Under the pieces are notes generated by a model, which was not told where the DNA came from, made no database searches, and was given only the letters and a program-made list of their open reading frames with translations. Below, piece after piece: positions 12,282 to 24,577 of a stretch of DNA of 64,000 bases (its first letter is position 1; each line of letters begins with the position of its first letter). This DNA is from Acanthochlamys bracteata (Eukaryota; Streptophyta; Magnoliopsida; Pandanales; Velloziaceae): positions 4,836,001-4,900,000 of the forward strand of contig CM034133.1 of the NCBI GenBank assembly GCA_019914995.1, read 5' to 3'. The position numbers and the translations under genes were made by a program.

Positions 12282-13264
12282 TTGAAACAGCTTTCAGATG
12301 ACATGCGCTAGGAAACAAAGGCTTGCTCCTTCATTCCTACTGATAAACCTAGTAAGAATCCCATGTCCTAGTTAAGAGAAGCCCCACTTAATTTTTTAGT
12401 TATCAATTAGAAGCAAAGGTTGCTGTTATTCAACCACGCAAAGAACATAAATACATGCCGCTACGAAAAATAAGAAAAATAAGATATCGCTATTAAAAAC
12501 CAGGAACATCTGTCTTACCCACTACCAGACCAGACACAAAGTCGAACCTCAGTAACTAGTTCAAGGCAAGCACGCTACCAGAACATCAAGAACTGTCCTA
12601 TTACCTAGAAGAGAGCAACCTGGACATGCATTGGAAGGATGGTCTATAAAGGTCGAAAGATAAAATCTAGTAACTAGTAACAATCTTTCCATGACGTCCA
12701 GCAAGACACATTAACTAACCACCTTGGAAAAGTAAAAGCTTAGAGATCCAGATTTCTGAGATAGGAATGAATTCTGTGTTGCCTTTTCCTGTGATGACCT
12801 CAAAAAGGTTTTTCTAATATCATCAGGGCACCAACTAGAAAGAAAAAGATTACTAATTAGAGATTGTTAACTTCTAAAAGAGTTTCCTTCTCCTGTGATG
12901 AAAGGTAATTTAATGGTAACAAAAATAGCAAGAGGGTTAAAGAAGAAAACCTTATCGGATGCCGTGTCGCCGCTAGCCTAAAATCCAACTGCACCGGGAT
13001 TGAAATGTGGCTAAGCACAACGTGCCAGCTCAATTAACTCGAAGAAGAAAATGCCTCGTGTCATCTGCAGCTTTTATATGATTTACAATTAAAAAAAAAG
13101 AGAAAAGATATTTGGAAAGGGATGGTTATGGGTCCCAACTAATAATGCAAAGTGTCTCCACTCTCCATCTCCATGTCATCAATACAGCAAGGCATTTGTA
13201 AAGAGTGAACATCGCATACATACACAACAACAGCAGCAACGACAAAGACTGCACTGCAATTAAA
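12282..13264. other. Intergenic, no gene supported
   Basis: Moderately AT-rich unique-looking sequence with no ORF worth calling on either strand and no terminal repeats that I could find. Confidence 0.5.
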
Positions 13265-13725
13265 GATTTAGAGTTTGTGTTTAAAAGTGTTTATAAAATA
13301 CTTTATTATAAAATAAAAAATATTTTATTTTTTTAAAAGGAATTTTATTTTTATTTAAAAAAATAATAATAATATATAGGATTCATTACGTAAAAGTTTT
13401 TAAAATTTTTAAAATTTTAAAATATTTTATAAAATATATATTAAAAATAAAATGAGAAATTAAAAAAAATTATTTGAGAAATACAATTTCAAACGCATCG
13501 ACTCACCAATTTATTTTTTGAAATTTACTTTTAATACAAATAATAAAAATTTAAAATAAATTTTCTATAAAAACTAAAAGTAATTTTTTACAAAAATTTA
13601 TTTTCTAATATTCATATTGAGTTTCATTTTATACAAAATAAATATTAAATTTATTTTTAACTTTAATTTTGTTTTTCAAATTTACTTTTGTCTCAAAAAT
13701 AAATATACCATCAGAAAACGTTTGA
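13265..13725. repeat. Two adjoining AT-rich MITE-like blocks
   Basis: 13265-13500 begins with GTTTATAAAATA-type sequence and ends in TTTCAAACGCAT, the same layout as the MITE-like blocks at 18115-18340, 27119-27310, 38644-38878 and 49430-49683, including an internal ATTACGTAAAA word. 13501-13725 is a second block of TAAATTTATT-like sequence similar to 8060-8255. Ends are degraded and target duplications are not certain. Confidence 0.45.
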
Positions 13726-14699
13726 AATTATTTATAAAAATAAAAAATTTCATACAATATTTAATATTATAAAAATATATACAAATAAGTTTCAAATATT
13801 TTTTTAATAAATAAAATAACAATAAATTTTATAAAATATTATAAAATTTTATTAAACAATACAAATAAAAAATTAAAATGATCAATTGAAAATTATGTCA
13901 AACGTTCAAAGCAGACATCATATACAACAAAGTTGACGTAGTTCTCCAAGTTTAATCTGAAAGATACATGTATCCAATCAAAGTTTAGCTCGTTTTAAAA
14001 TTTGCTTATATACACACTGTTGAGATTAATGATTAATTTAAAAGGAGAATAGAAGGGGGGCAGTTTGGGACGATAGCTCACATGTCTGTTGCTGCCACCG
14101 AAGCCACGCCACAACAGTGGTGAACCAACTCTACTAAAAACCCCTCTGTAAACTATGACTAAAACCCCTTCTGCTCTACATTAAAAACCTACCAACTCGT
14201 TAAAAACAACAAATCCCAGATCTCAGTTCAGAACGAATCATCTAACTCTTCTTACAAAAATCAATCTAATCAGCTTTACAATATACCCTGCCTATACGGC
14301 TACAAAAGAGTATTACATTCCTTCGAGCTAGCTAGCCTCTCATAAAGTCTCTAGTATTACCCCATTCAACCACCAACTTCATACTATTAACAACCAGCTG
14401 CTAGTTTAAAAACAAAATGAATAGCACGCAATATTAATAAACAAGGGAGCTATTGCATTCAGTAATATAGGAACAAATGAAATATCATCTTTTTTTCTTA
14501 TTTGTGGAGGCAAAGAACAATAGAATAGAATACAAGTCGCCTCTGTAAAGAAAGAAAAAAGAGGAAATAGAGTTTAACCTAAACAAAGAGTAGAATTGAA
14601 AGAAACGTAAGCCACAAAACCGTAAAAACTTAAAACAAAGAGAAGAACAAAAAAGAAAAAAAAATGTAAAGCGGCAGTGTGTATACCGGCGGACGACGG
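13726..14699. other. Intergenic and 3' flank of the GATL gene
   Basis: 13726-13900 is very AT-rich. 14040-14699 is less so and probably includes the 3' untranslated region of the minus-strand GATL gene that ends at 14700. No separate gene is supported. Confidence 0.5.
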
Positions 14700-15782
14700 T
14701 CACGGCGTAGAACCGTAAAGATCGTAAGGTGCCCATAGTGCATCAAGCGGGCACGGCCGGTTGGAATCGAGTCTAACCCAAGGCTTGCCACTACCACTCC
14801 AGTGAAGTAAGCTGACCGGACCCGGATGAAGATCACGGCAGCTACCCTTCACGTTATCCCCTCCCAACCCATGCTGGTTCCACCTATGCTCGATGGGAGC
14901 CACTTGTCCAGCAAACACAAGCAGAAACGGCGGCAGCGATCCAAGCTCATAGATCCTTTCCTGCTTCTGTACCTCCATCCACCGTTCGATTCTTCTCGTA
15001 GAGCCTGATCTCCTCCACCGTGCCAAGTCCATCACCATCACGCCCGTATTGAAGTAACACGGCCGTCGATCGGAGAATGTAGATGCGAGAACCGGGTCAG
15101 ACCAGAACCGCGACGTAAAGTATTTGGTCAAATTTGCGTGACAGTACTCCGGCGCTCCCACGGTGCGATCACCGAGCCTGGTCCTCCAAAGTTTTGCCAC
15201 GTCATCAACAACGACCAGGTCTGAGTCGAGATAGATAACACGGCGAACGCATGGCTCGAGAAGATCCGCGAGGTAGTTGCGCGCATAGTTGAGCGGTTGT
15301 TCTAGCGCCGAACGAACTGATGTAGAGATCAAACCGCGAACCCGGTCAGGGTCGAAGTAGTAGAATTTGAAGCGAAGCTGAGGGAAAGCGGACAGAACCA
15401 GGGTTTCTAAACCGGTTTCTGAAACAACCAGATGGAAGAAAATGTTCTCCGGGCACTGAGCGTGTTGCAGCACGGAATGAACTGCTGCGATCGATCCACG
15501 GAGGTATTCAACGTCGAGAGTGATCGCGATGTGAACAAGCAAAGGATCACAGACGGATTCATTCTTCCTTAAACTGCCGCAGTAATCGGCATTGCGAAAC
15601 AACGGAGCTTGCCGGAAAGGAAAACGCCCGGAGAGACCGTCTCCGGTAGGGACACGAAGATAAGAATCGAAATGAGAAGACCTGATTGCTTCAGCAGGGG
15701 AGAATGATTGGAACGAAGGAGAGAGGAGAATCATCACCATAGCAGCGGAGAACAAACCGGAAAGCTTCATGATCCAAAGCAT
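14700..15782 (-). CDS. GATL5/6: Galacturonosyltransferase-like protein, GATL5/GATL6 clade
   Basis: A complete single-exon gene of 360 residues, the usual length of plant GATL proteins (glycosyltransferase family 8), which act in the Golgi in pectin or xylan synthesis; GATL5 of Arabidopsis has been linked to seed-mucilage pectin. Visible features are an N-terminal hydrophobic stretch (about residues 8-24) as signal peptide or anchor, the metal-binding DSD at 186-188 in [15 protein letters not shown] at 245-248, and the C-terminal HWSGSGKPW at 327-335. The N-terminus (ALxMILLSPSxQSFSPAxAIRSSH pattern) points to the GATL5/6 clade rather than GATL1-4. I start at 15782 because the hydrophobic leader begins there. 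An upstream in-frame ATG at 15917 would add 45 mostly basic residues and bury the leader. All key motifs are present, so the gene looks functional. Confidence 0.93.
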   Translation of the reverse strand: MLWIMKLSGLFSAAMVMILLSPSFQSFSPAEAIRSSHFDSYLRVPTGDGLSGRFPFRQAPLFRNADYCGSLRKNESVCDPLLVHIAITLDVEYLRGSIAAVHSVLQHAQCPENIFFHLVVSETGLETLVLSAFPQLRFKFYYFDPDRVRGLISTSVRSALEQPLNYARNYLADLLEPCVRRVIYLDSDLVVVDDVAKLWRTRLGDRTVGAPEYCHANLTKYFTSRFWSDPVLASTFSDRRPCYFNTGVMVMDLARWRRSGSTRRIERWMEVQKQERIYELGSLPPFLLVFAGQVAPIEHRWNQHGLGGDNVKGSCRDLHPGPVSLLHWSGSGKPWVRLDSNRPCPLDALWAPYDLYGSTP

Positions 15783-16400
15783 CTTACCTCCTCCACCAGT
15801 GACAACGGCGGTTCTCCGGTAACAACGTCGACGACGATGGCGGGTTTCGAATGCGAGTAGATCCGCAATACGCCTGACGGCGGTAGATAAGAAATCGAAT
15901 GACGAATCCTTCTTCAACCCCGCCAGCTCTCAGATTGTAAAAGCGAAAACAAATCGAAATTTAAAAATAAAAATAAGAAATGGAAGAAGGACAAGAATCA
16001 GAATCGCTGGTCTGATGAGAGAACTCGTCGAATATCTTAACAATCAAGCGATCCTCTCGGTCTTTCTTTCTCTGAGAAGTAAAGAGGCCTACAAGGGAAA
16101 GCACCAAACGGAGAGCGGTAACTCTACCGCTGGTGCTACTGTTACCTCCCCCTCTTCTTTTACTTTGCAGAAGAAGAAGAAGAAGATGAAGGAGAAGGAG
16201 TGGTAACAGCAGCAATGGCCAAAGAAGACGAAGAAGTAGCAAAGCAAGGAAAGCAAAGAGAGAGTAATTTTCACACCTTTATTCTTCTGTAGTTGGTAAA
16301 CGCTATGATGCCACCAGTCACAGCCATAAAAATCTCCACGGACTCTCGTAACACTCCCCATCCTTCTCTGCTCCTACTCGCAGTAATTAAAATTAATTAG
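15783..16400 (-). promoter_or_regulatory. Pyrimidine-rich leader and proximal promoter of the GATL gene
   Basis: On the gene's strand this region is rich in CTT/CTC repeats (for example around 16170-16200), typical of plant 5' untranslated leaders. It contains upstream ATGs: one opening a 93-codon leucine-rich frame (16242 down to 15961) and one opening a 90-codon frame (16361 down to 16089). It also contains the in-frame upstream ATG at 15917. Whether these lie in the transcript depends on the start of transcription, which is not visible. They could act as upstream ORFs. I do not regard them as separate protein genes. Confidence 0.45.
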
Positions 16401-18110
16401 AAATATAATTATGTACTTGTACTTTGGGTTTCCTCATTAACTAGCTACCGATATTGTTATTAAAATCTTACTTAACTCGATTAGTAATAAATTATTCCTG
16501 AAACCTCTACCTCTGACATATAAAATCAAAAAGAAAATCCAACTTGGAACTGAAACAACCACGCTCTACACCAGACTTCGCATCGTGACAACGACGAATC
16601 GTCCGCCGCCCGTACGCTTCCTTTTTTTTTAATAACTCTACCTTCTTTACTAGTTACTACAACCCTTTAATATAACATTAACCAAAATCTTATCATTTCT
16701 AAAAATTTATATGATTCGGTAAAATAGGATTAATAAGGTATTAAATGGTACCCAATTAATTTCATTCTACAGATGTTTCAGTTTCAGATAAACTTTGCTG
16801 GTATATAACAAGCTATTAAAACAAAAAAATAAAACAAAAACAAAACCAAGAGTTGTTGTTATTAGCATCGATATAGTTAAAACAAGGGAAAGAAATAATG
16901 GGTCAGAAAGTGTTCTTTCAGTCTATTGTGTTGGCACGAGCCAGACAAGCGACAAAGAGACCAGCTGGGCTTGGGGGTCCTACTTTGACACGTGGTTATA
17001 GACATGTGATAGTTGGACACGAAAGGTTAGGATGGGCGTACACGAGAAAGATGTACCGTATCCTGAACGTTTACAGCCTGGCGGTCATGACTTATTTCCT
17101 CCTTGGGATATGTAAAAAGCCGCCAGTCTGGAATCCACTCTTCTCATTTTGGCGGGAAAACTGTTTACGTTTTGTTTAAATGTAAAAACCAGCCAATCTG
17201 TATGAAAACAACTACAAGACTGCCACGTAGGATTCCGGCGGTAATTTACAAATTATAAATGTTCGATATATTTTGTTGCTACGCTGTTTAGTATTGTCAC
17301 AAGATCGTGGTAGGTAAGCAGTTGACGTGAAGTTGACGTTAGTCACGGGAGTAATTACGTCATCCCTATTTGACGGGGCGGACTTTGTATGCTCTGCCGT
17401 TAAAACTCAGAGTTTTGAAACTTCTCCTAGCCTTTGATCGTTAACTCCGTTGATATTTTTATCATTACAAGAAAAGTACATATATATTAATAATATAACT
17501 ATATATATTTATATGTTACACAAATTTGTAAGCAAGTGGAGAGAGATTTGAATAATGTAACAGTAATCTGGTGACGTGTTTGATTAATTTAAAATTAAAT
17601 TTATAAAATATTTATAAGTAGTTTTTTAAGTTAGGTAAATATGCTTTAAGAATCTGCTTCAATTATACAAAATTTCTATGACAAATTTTAAATTCTTATT
17701 TTTTTATTTGTTATTTATTTCAAATTTATTAAATTAAATTATTTTTTTAAAATTTAATTTTACGGAACTCAATTTTTATCAATTAAAATTACACCAACAT
17801 CAATAATTAGTAATGCATATTGACTTTCATCGATCTCACTGACCATAATGCAGCTCTCACAAGGAGCATGAGCATGGGATCTTGATCCAATCGACGCATA
17901 TTATTTCATATTCTAGAGCTAGTTGTAGTAACTACAAATTTTATAAATAATATTTATATTTGAATCAGATAGACCATATTTTCAGATATTTTAGTAAAAT
18001 TTATTTGATGTTTTATTTCAAAAACACGAACCTTCCAACCATGCAATGCAGTAGTACTCATTCATTTGTTGTACGCCACAATGCCAAATGATCTCCAATT
18101 ACTTGCTCTC
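16401..18110. other. Intergenic, no gene supported
   Basis: Probably the upstream region of the GATL gene. Short ORFs around 16795-17180 have no recognisable protein. From about 17575 to 17800 there is an AT-rich block, with GTGTTTGATTAATTTAAA at its left, that may be another degraded MITE-like element. Confidence 0.45.
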
Positions 18111-18114
18111 AGTA

Positions 18115-18340
18115 TGCATTTGGAAAAGCGTTTTTCAAACACTGATTTTAATTTTACATTTTTAATATATAATTTTTTAAATATTTAAAAAATTTATTTA
18201 AAAATTTAAAAAATATAAAAAAATTTTATGTAATGAAATTTTTTTATTATATATTTTTATTATTTTTTAAGTAAAAAATAAAAATACTCTCAACTTTAAA
18301 AAAATTTTATTTTATAATTACTCTCAAACATATCATTAGT
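18115..18340. repeat. AT-rich MITE-like block (inverted copy)
   Basis: Read on the minus strand it starts near TGTTTGAGAGTAATTATAAA and ends in AAACGCTTTTCCAAATGCA, with an internal ATTACATAAAATTTTTTTAT word. The same order is seen on the plus strand at 27119-27310, 38644-38878 and 49430-49683. Exact ends and target duplication are not clear. Confidence 0.55.
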
Positions 18341-18905
18341 TATTGAAAATGTGTTAAAACGAAAGACTACCTTCTCTCTCTATGTGATGTAATTAAGGAT
18401 ATTAGACACAAACGTAATGCATTTCCCAACAGAACTGTGGAAGCTAGGAAGATAACAAATTGAAATTGAAAACTTTCCATGAATTATTAGAAAAAATTGA
18501 AATCAAGTGCAACTGCTCTTATGACAACGTTTGTCAATCAACTACGTCATTTTTTAAGTCCTGTTTACTTATTGTGATATTCCTATGTTGAACACATGCA
18601 TCAACTAATAATAATAATAATGTTACGTCAAGACTTGCTTGTTTGAAAAAAACAGCAAGAGAACGAGACTAGAATTAACGGTCTAAAACAATGCCACATT
18701 TAGGTCTCATTGAATTGAATCACTCTTTTAAGTTTTAAATATAGACTGAAAAATTCGATATAAAACTGAAGAGCCTTATTTAAAACATTATAGGTAATAA
18801 CAAAATGGTGCATTTTGCATAGGGATTCGTGCAATCAACTTTACCTTTACAATACAATTAAATAGTCGATATTCGCGTACGTTCATATATTAGCTTTAAT
18901 ATAAT
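18341..18905. other. Intergenic, nothing recognised
   Basis: AT-rich sequence with no supported ORF or repeat. Confidence 0.5.
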
Positions 18906-18907
18906 TG

Positions 18908-19070
18908 GGTGTGTTTCAGAATGCTTTTAGAATAATTTTTTTTAAAAAATAAATTTATTTTTTGTCTAAAAAATAAAAATAAAAAATAAAAAATTTATTA
19001 TAAAAACAATTAAAATATATAAATTAAAAAATTAAAAAAAATATTTTTTGATACGTTTTCCCAAACGCAT
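18908..19070. repeat. Short MITE-like block
   Basis: Starts with GGGTGTGTTTCAGAATGC and ends with TTTTCCCAAACGCATTATG. Read from the other strand the right end gives ATAATGCGTTTGGGAAAA, so the ends are loosely inverted, and the middle is nearly pure A/T. Its ends are like those of the Tourist-like copies but it is shorter, so it may be internally deleted. Confidence 0.5.
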
Positions 19071-19922
19071 TATGATTCTATTCAGCAATCCTTCCAATCA
19101 ATTTAAAGAAGACAGTCCCAGATAGTTAAACAGAAACTTCGTGTCTGTAACAACCACACCATCCTTCCTTCATTCTTCGGATAACTCTAAATTTCAAGGT
19201 TTCTAGAATAATCGATGAAATTGGCCAGCTTACGGTAAGTGCTTAATTATGTTGCGCGTTGCATATATGTATATATATTTCATTTGAAGTAGCTTTTAGC
19301 TTTTCCCAAAGTTGAATTTTGAACCAATTCTTAAAATGAAATATCAGGGGAGATTAGACCTGATTGTAATCTCCGACCTACATTTTATCTAGAAAAAACT
19401 TTAAAATTTCGACAAGTATATTTTGTGATAACGTGCATGGCGGTTTAATAGTGCGTAATTATTCATGCAGATGGGAAGTCAATTTGAAGATGGAAACTAC
19501 ACAGCTTATCTTGTATGTTTTGTTTAGCCATATCCACGAGCTTTGAAATTGGATTCTTCCGTTGCTACGTAAGATAGCGTTAATATATCATAAGCTATTC
19601 TTAAGATTTAATTAAATTAAATATTCACATGAAAATCATAACAAATTTAAAACTTTTCGATATCAATCGGTAGCTTAATTTTTTATGTATATTATTTCAT
19701 AACCGTTGATAAATGATATAAGATTAAACTTTTTTAACAAATAAAAATAATTGATTTGAACACAAATTTAACATACAAATGTATAATTCCATGGAGAGTT
19801 TGAGTTAATGCATTGCATTAATTTCTACCGTATTCTATTAATCCCCTCATCTAAACAAAGAAACTACCAACCCCACGAAATATTTGCATTTCGCAGCATC
19901 AATAGCAGTGCAGTTCTATCCT
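19071..19922. other. Intergenic, nothing recognised
   Basis: AT-rich unique-looking sequence without a supported gene on either strand. Confidence 0.5.
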
Positions 19923-19976
19923 TATAATAATAATAATAATAATAATAATTATTATTATTATTATTATTATTATTAC
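19923..19976. repeat. (TAA)n-(TTA)n palindromic microsatellite
   Basis: About eight TAA/AAT units are followed at once by about nine TTA/ATT units, so the tract is its own reverse complement and could fold into a hairpin of roughly 25 base pairs. An ORF read through it is an artefact giving runs of Asn and Tyr. Confidence 0.95.
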
Positions 19977-20509
19977 AAGTTGTTCAATTTGAAAAATTTT
20001 CACGGTATTTGCATTAATACAGTTTTATTTCAGAGGGAATATGTTGTGTTATCTTCAGCAACAACTTTATGCCAATGTGGAAAATGGAACTATACATTTT
20101 GTTCTTGATGTTGCTCTTTAAGATTACCAAATCCTTATAGAGAAAAACTGTAGAACTACAATGGACAAAGCACGTCGTAAAGGCCCAACTCCATTTGGTG
20201 TCACATTTGGGCCCTAGAAAGTTTGAGTAGACTTAGACTGGGCCTCCATTAAGACAACTTGGAGCATCTTCATATTGTCCCAACTAATTAACTACGGCGT
20301 TGTGTGATTATCAACCCAATAGAACAAAATCACATCTATAGTGTTTCTCGAAGGTGTTAAGAATCACATATATGCCTTCTGTTCAGTTTTGGTAGTAATC
20401 ATAAATTTGCAAAGCATGAAGTTTTGTCGAGGTGTTTGTCAATTACACTCATTTTTTGTTGTTATGTAAGAGAACCAATCTTCAACTCGATAAAGCATAG
20501 CCTTCGGTA
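19977..20509. other. Intergenic, nothing recognised
   Basis: No ORF of note and no repeats seen. Confidence 0.5.
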
Positions 20510-21180
20510 TAAGTTTATTAAATTTCTGATTTAAATTTTAAGATTCTACGATCTTACGATTTTTCATCACCAAACGATCCTATTAGAAGTAAAAAAATTT
20601 TGAATAAAATTCTATATAGATCCCGATTTAAATCTTAAAATTGGTAAAATTTTGATTTTTTTACGATTTTATATAATTTTATTTTTTGAAGAAAAATTTG
20701 TAATTAACTGAATTAAAAAAAAATTTCTGTAAAGTATAATTTTGAAAAATTTTCTATAAAATATAAATATGTTTTTTAAAATTTTGAAAAAAAATTTCTA
20801 AAATTATAAATGTACGAAACTCTTTCTTAAATATTAAAAACAATTTTTGTAAAAATTTTTTAATAGTATTAAAAAAATTTTATAAAATTTATCGATATGT
20901 ATTCTTACGATCTAACTTTAGAATCTCAATATTACGATACTACTCGAACAAAACGATCCTATCTAAAATCTCAATTTTGACAACTTTAAATATTGTTAGA
21001 ATTTTTAGTAATTTTAGTAAATACTTTTTAAAAATTTAAAAGCATTAAATAATTTTTAAAAAATTACCGATAAGTAAGATTTTATGATCTTACTTAAAAT
21101 TTTGATTTTACGATTATACGCAAGTAAAACGATACTATATAAAATTTCGATCTTGACAATCTTGCTTCTGTACGTTAAAT
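20510..21180. repeat. AT-rich block with three internal repeats, probable non-autonomous transposon
   Basis: Three segments share a pattern: a GATCTTAC-like word, then TTTTACGAT, then AAACGATCCTA or AAACGATACTA, followed by a short AAAATTTCGATCTTGACAA-like tail in the second and third (around 20550-20590, 20905-20985 and 21080-21160). The right end, read from the other strand, begins ATTGTCAAGATCGAAATTTT, which looks like a transposon terminus. I could not find a clear matching left end. There is no ORF. Confidence 0.5.
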
Positions 21181-24160
21181 GAAGATTAATTTCATTACTG
21201 AACACTTGTTAGTCTTTGTGATTGCATATGCCTGATTAATTAAATGGATAGGTTTAGGTTGTGATATATAATTTATATATACTTATGGCGACACTATATG
21301 CCCTCTATTATTGCGCAAAAATAAAAAACAATGTTAGATACCATGCTTGGCATACTCCACAATAAAGTCAACCTTGTAATCCTATCGGCTATCGCGATTG
21401 CTGCACTAGTCATCAATTATTTAAGAAGTATCTCCATCATTGCACATGCATGAACCTTTTTTTATGTACCAAGTATTATTGCAGGGCATCTCAGCATGAT
21501 GCCTAGAAGATTTTATGCAAGGATTTCACAGTAGTGTTCCAAATAAATAAGTAAATCTTATCGTTCATAAAAGAACAAATATCACACAAATACAATACAA
21601 GTACCTTTCAGAGTTACGCTATAACTTCTAAATGCACTCTGTATAAGCTTCTATGGTACTGGGGAAACGGCAGCTTGCTGTGCTTGTAAGCGGACTTCGA
21701 CACAGCAACCGCAGGAAAAGAGGCACACAAATTCTAAGTGCATCATGTGGGATATATAGCTGTTATCTTCGGTCAACTGAACAAAGAAAACTGTAGGTTC
21801 ACTTATTTTCCACTAGAATCTGAACATACGAAATATTTTTGATGACTAACACATGTAACATAGTCCTACAGAATATTTGATATTGAAATGGTTTCTTCTC
21901 GATTGTTATATATATCTCTACAACAACTCAAATACCAACTTTTCGAAGATAAACTGAGATCAGAACCATGTGGGTTTCTTATACAATGTAATATATAATG
22001 GTGCGATGAAGATTGCAGCTTCCAAATTTCAAGTTGTGATCAATCTGGATAATTTGAGGATGTTAGGCGTGGATAATTCAAAATATGGACCTAACATTTA
22101 TTTGGTAAGAAGATAAAACTTTAACAAAAAGGAAGAAAGAAAGAGTACCAAATCATTATATTTGTCCTGGCCTGATGCATGAAACTTTGTACCCACTGGC
22201 TATAATTGGTAGACAATGAAATCAACACTATCATTCAACCAATAAGTGCTTGTTGGCTCTCACTTTGGTTAACCTACAATTAGTGTCAAATTATAACTAA
22301 CACCAACTTTTGAAGCGAGTGCTGGATTTGTGACAAACATCTATATATGGAGATCGACTCCTATGTGCTCCTACAATAGTTTATTTTCTAGTACCCAGCC
22401 ACAATGAGTGTATGGTACAGCCAAGATTAAAAATCCTCATATATATTTGAAGTTTGTCCTAACAACTAACTAAAATCAAAACTAAACAGAGGCCTGCTTT
22501 TAGATGGATGCAAAGTCATACCTAGTACACACGATGCTTCTGTGCTTAATGGTTCATATCCAAACATTAAAAAACAATTAGATGATTTCTTGTCGTAACC
22601 AAAAAAGAAGTCCTTATCCATGCCACTATTTGCATTCTTAGCAAAGCGAAAATTTGAAAGTGATTTGAGTGATATAATATCACTAATGAACATCAACGTC
22701 TAACAGTATTATCAATATGCACAACAAAGTTTGGCATTATTAAATTGATTGAACGTATATAATTGTGATTCTTTCATGGGATCTTATGGATAATGGGTAC
22801 GTAATCCTCCATGTTCTGAGGACATCAGAATAATCCAGTGGATTTCAGAAGGATGTCCTATAAGCAGCGGTCAACAAACACCAAGAGGTACAGTAGAGAT
22901 GAAATCTTGAGACAAGATTCCATAAAGTAAAGCAACAATATTGTTTAATGTATTGTATTAGGCATTGAGTAATGCCTTTGTTAAGCACCTCATTTAATAG
23001 AGTTAGATTTGTATGACTTTCTTTACTTGAATAACCAGTTCCTACATCAAAATCTAAAAGTGAAGCATAATTTAGTATTGCTTCTTAAGTGCATAATTCA
23101 CAATTCATAATCCAATACCTAAGCTAACATCATATTCTGAAGTACTAGACTTTACTTCTTTCATTCTGTTTTTTCAAAGAGAACGAAAATAGAAATCATT
23201 ATTAATCCACTAATTCTACCACCATACTGATATACATTATTAATCCATTAAACAACTGAGCTCACATTGACAACCACTACAATTGCTAACACATTCCATC
23301 TAAGGATGACCATCAACTTGACTGTTGAACTAGACATTTCTCATTTCCTCTGATTATCTAATCACAATTATAATCACTCCTACTCATATTTTTTGAGTTT
23401 CAGGCTCAATTAATAGCAAATAAACAGTTTTAATTGCTTAAATATTACACACCATCCATGGATTAAACAAAGTGACCAGCAATGACTTAGCAATTTCTTT
23501 TATTACACACATCATTTAGCAATTTCTTTTATTATACGCATTATTTTTTATGATTACCAACTAAATCACCATCATTAATTGGACAATCAACAGAATGGAG
23601 TTGTTTGCCACTTGCATAGCTGCGCAATTAAGAAACAATAACTAAGACAATACCAGCTATATGATTCAACACCCAGTAACAACAGGGATTGGTTGCTTAA
23701 TCTAGCATACACTAAATTATATTCATGATTTCTATTCCTTATGAAATTGAATCCAGAGATATACTACCAAAAAGAGCTTTGAACAGAACAGAAAGGAAAG
23801 GATTGCAGACTCACTGCTTTACTTTAGTAGAAGAACATGCGACAGTGCTTTCGAGAGTATTAGTAAACTCATAGGCAGAGGCTAAAAAACAGCTTGTTCA
23901 TGTGAATACTAGCATTCAAGGAAATGGTTAATGGAAACAATTTTGCAATCAATATCAACAAAATTTCAATTAATTAAAATTACTTATATATAAACTCCCA
24001 ATTTTTTTGCTTATATTACTATTCACCACAGATTTTTCATTTATGTTTTAAGATATATTAATATAAACTACAACACATCCATAAACAACATACAACAAAG
24101 GCACAACAATAAACTTAAAAGGAAAAAAATTGAGTTACCTCCGTGTTTCCAGCTGTGCAC
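21181..24160. other. Intergenic, or 3' transcribed region of the small gene at 24161
   Basis: Nearly 3 kb without a supported ORF (the longest is about 76 codons and is not recognised). 21600-21760 is less AT-rich than the rest. Just downstream of the 24161 gene on the minus strand is CGGAGGTAACTC, which has the form of a splice donor, so part of this stretch may be a 3' untranslated intron and exon. No transposon ends were seen. Confidence 0.4.
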
Positions 24161-24577
24161 CTATCTGCTGATCGGAACACCAACAACTCCAGCTCCGCCG
24201 GCAGCGAAGATCTGTCCTTGAGCAATGATCGATTTATAAATCTCCACAATCATCTGTTGATCATACTCCTTCACCGGCCCTTTCCCGAACGCTGCCACCG
24301 CCGCGTCACGAACCCCGTACCCATAACCACCAGAAATAGCTCGGGAGTTCGCAAACCCAAGCATCATGTCAACATACGCGTCCCTGATCCTGACCAGAAA
24401 CCGTTTAACAGAGAATCTCCTGAGAACTCTCAATCGTGGTCGTTTGATCCGAACTCGCCAGAATGGACGGCGACCGTTGCCGAACTCCGCCTTCTCTATT
24501 CTTCGCTGACCAGCTGCTCTGCCTTCGAGCTTCTCGTATCTCCGCCAGTGAAACCTCAATCCTCTACTCCCCGCCAT
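24161..24577 (-). CDS. Small conserved plant protein of unknown function
   Basis: A 138-residue ORF that is GC-richer than its AT-rich surroundings, has a plausible leader just upstream (CATTGAGCAATGGCG, a good plant start context), and reads as a real protein: a strongly basic N-terminal half (WRVRIKRPRLRVLRRFSVKR), a conserved-looking core RIRDAYVDMMLGFANS, a Gly-rich GGYGYG segment and an acidic DQQMIVEIYKSI helix near the C-terminus. I recognise the RDAYVxMMLGFANS / IVEIYKS pattern as recurring in uncharacterised plant proteins, but I know of no assigned role and give none. No signal peptide or membrane segment is seen. The overlapping plus-strand ORF (24143-24610) is taken as its shadow. 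Confidence 0.75.
   Translation of the reverse strand: MAGSRGLRFHWRRYEKLEGRAAGQRRIEKAEFGNGRRPFWRVRIKRPRLRVLRRFSVKRFLVRIRDAYVDMMLGFANSRAISGGYGYGVRDAAVAAFGKGPVKEYDQQMIVEIYKSIIAQGQIFAAGGAGVVGVPISR

Noticed and set aside
16795-17179. Plus-strand ORFs of 68 and 93 codons upstream of GATL
   Set aside because: No domain, no supporting start context or composition change; most likely chance.
19884-20108. 74-codon ORF with Asn and Tyr runs
   Set aside because: Produced by reading through the TAA/TTA microsatellite.
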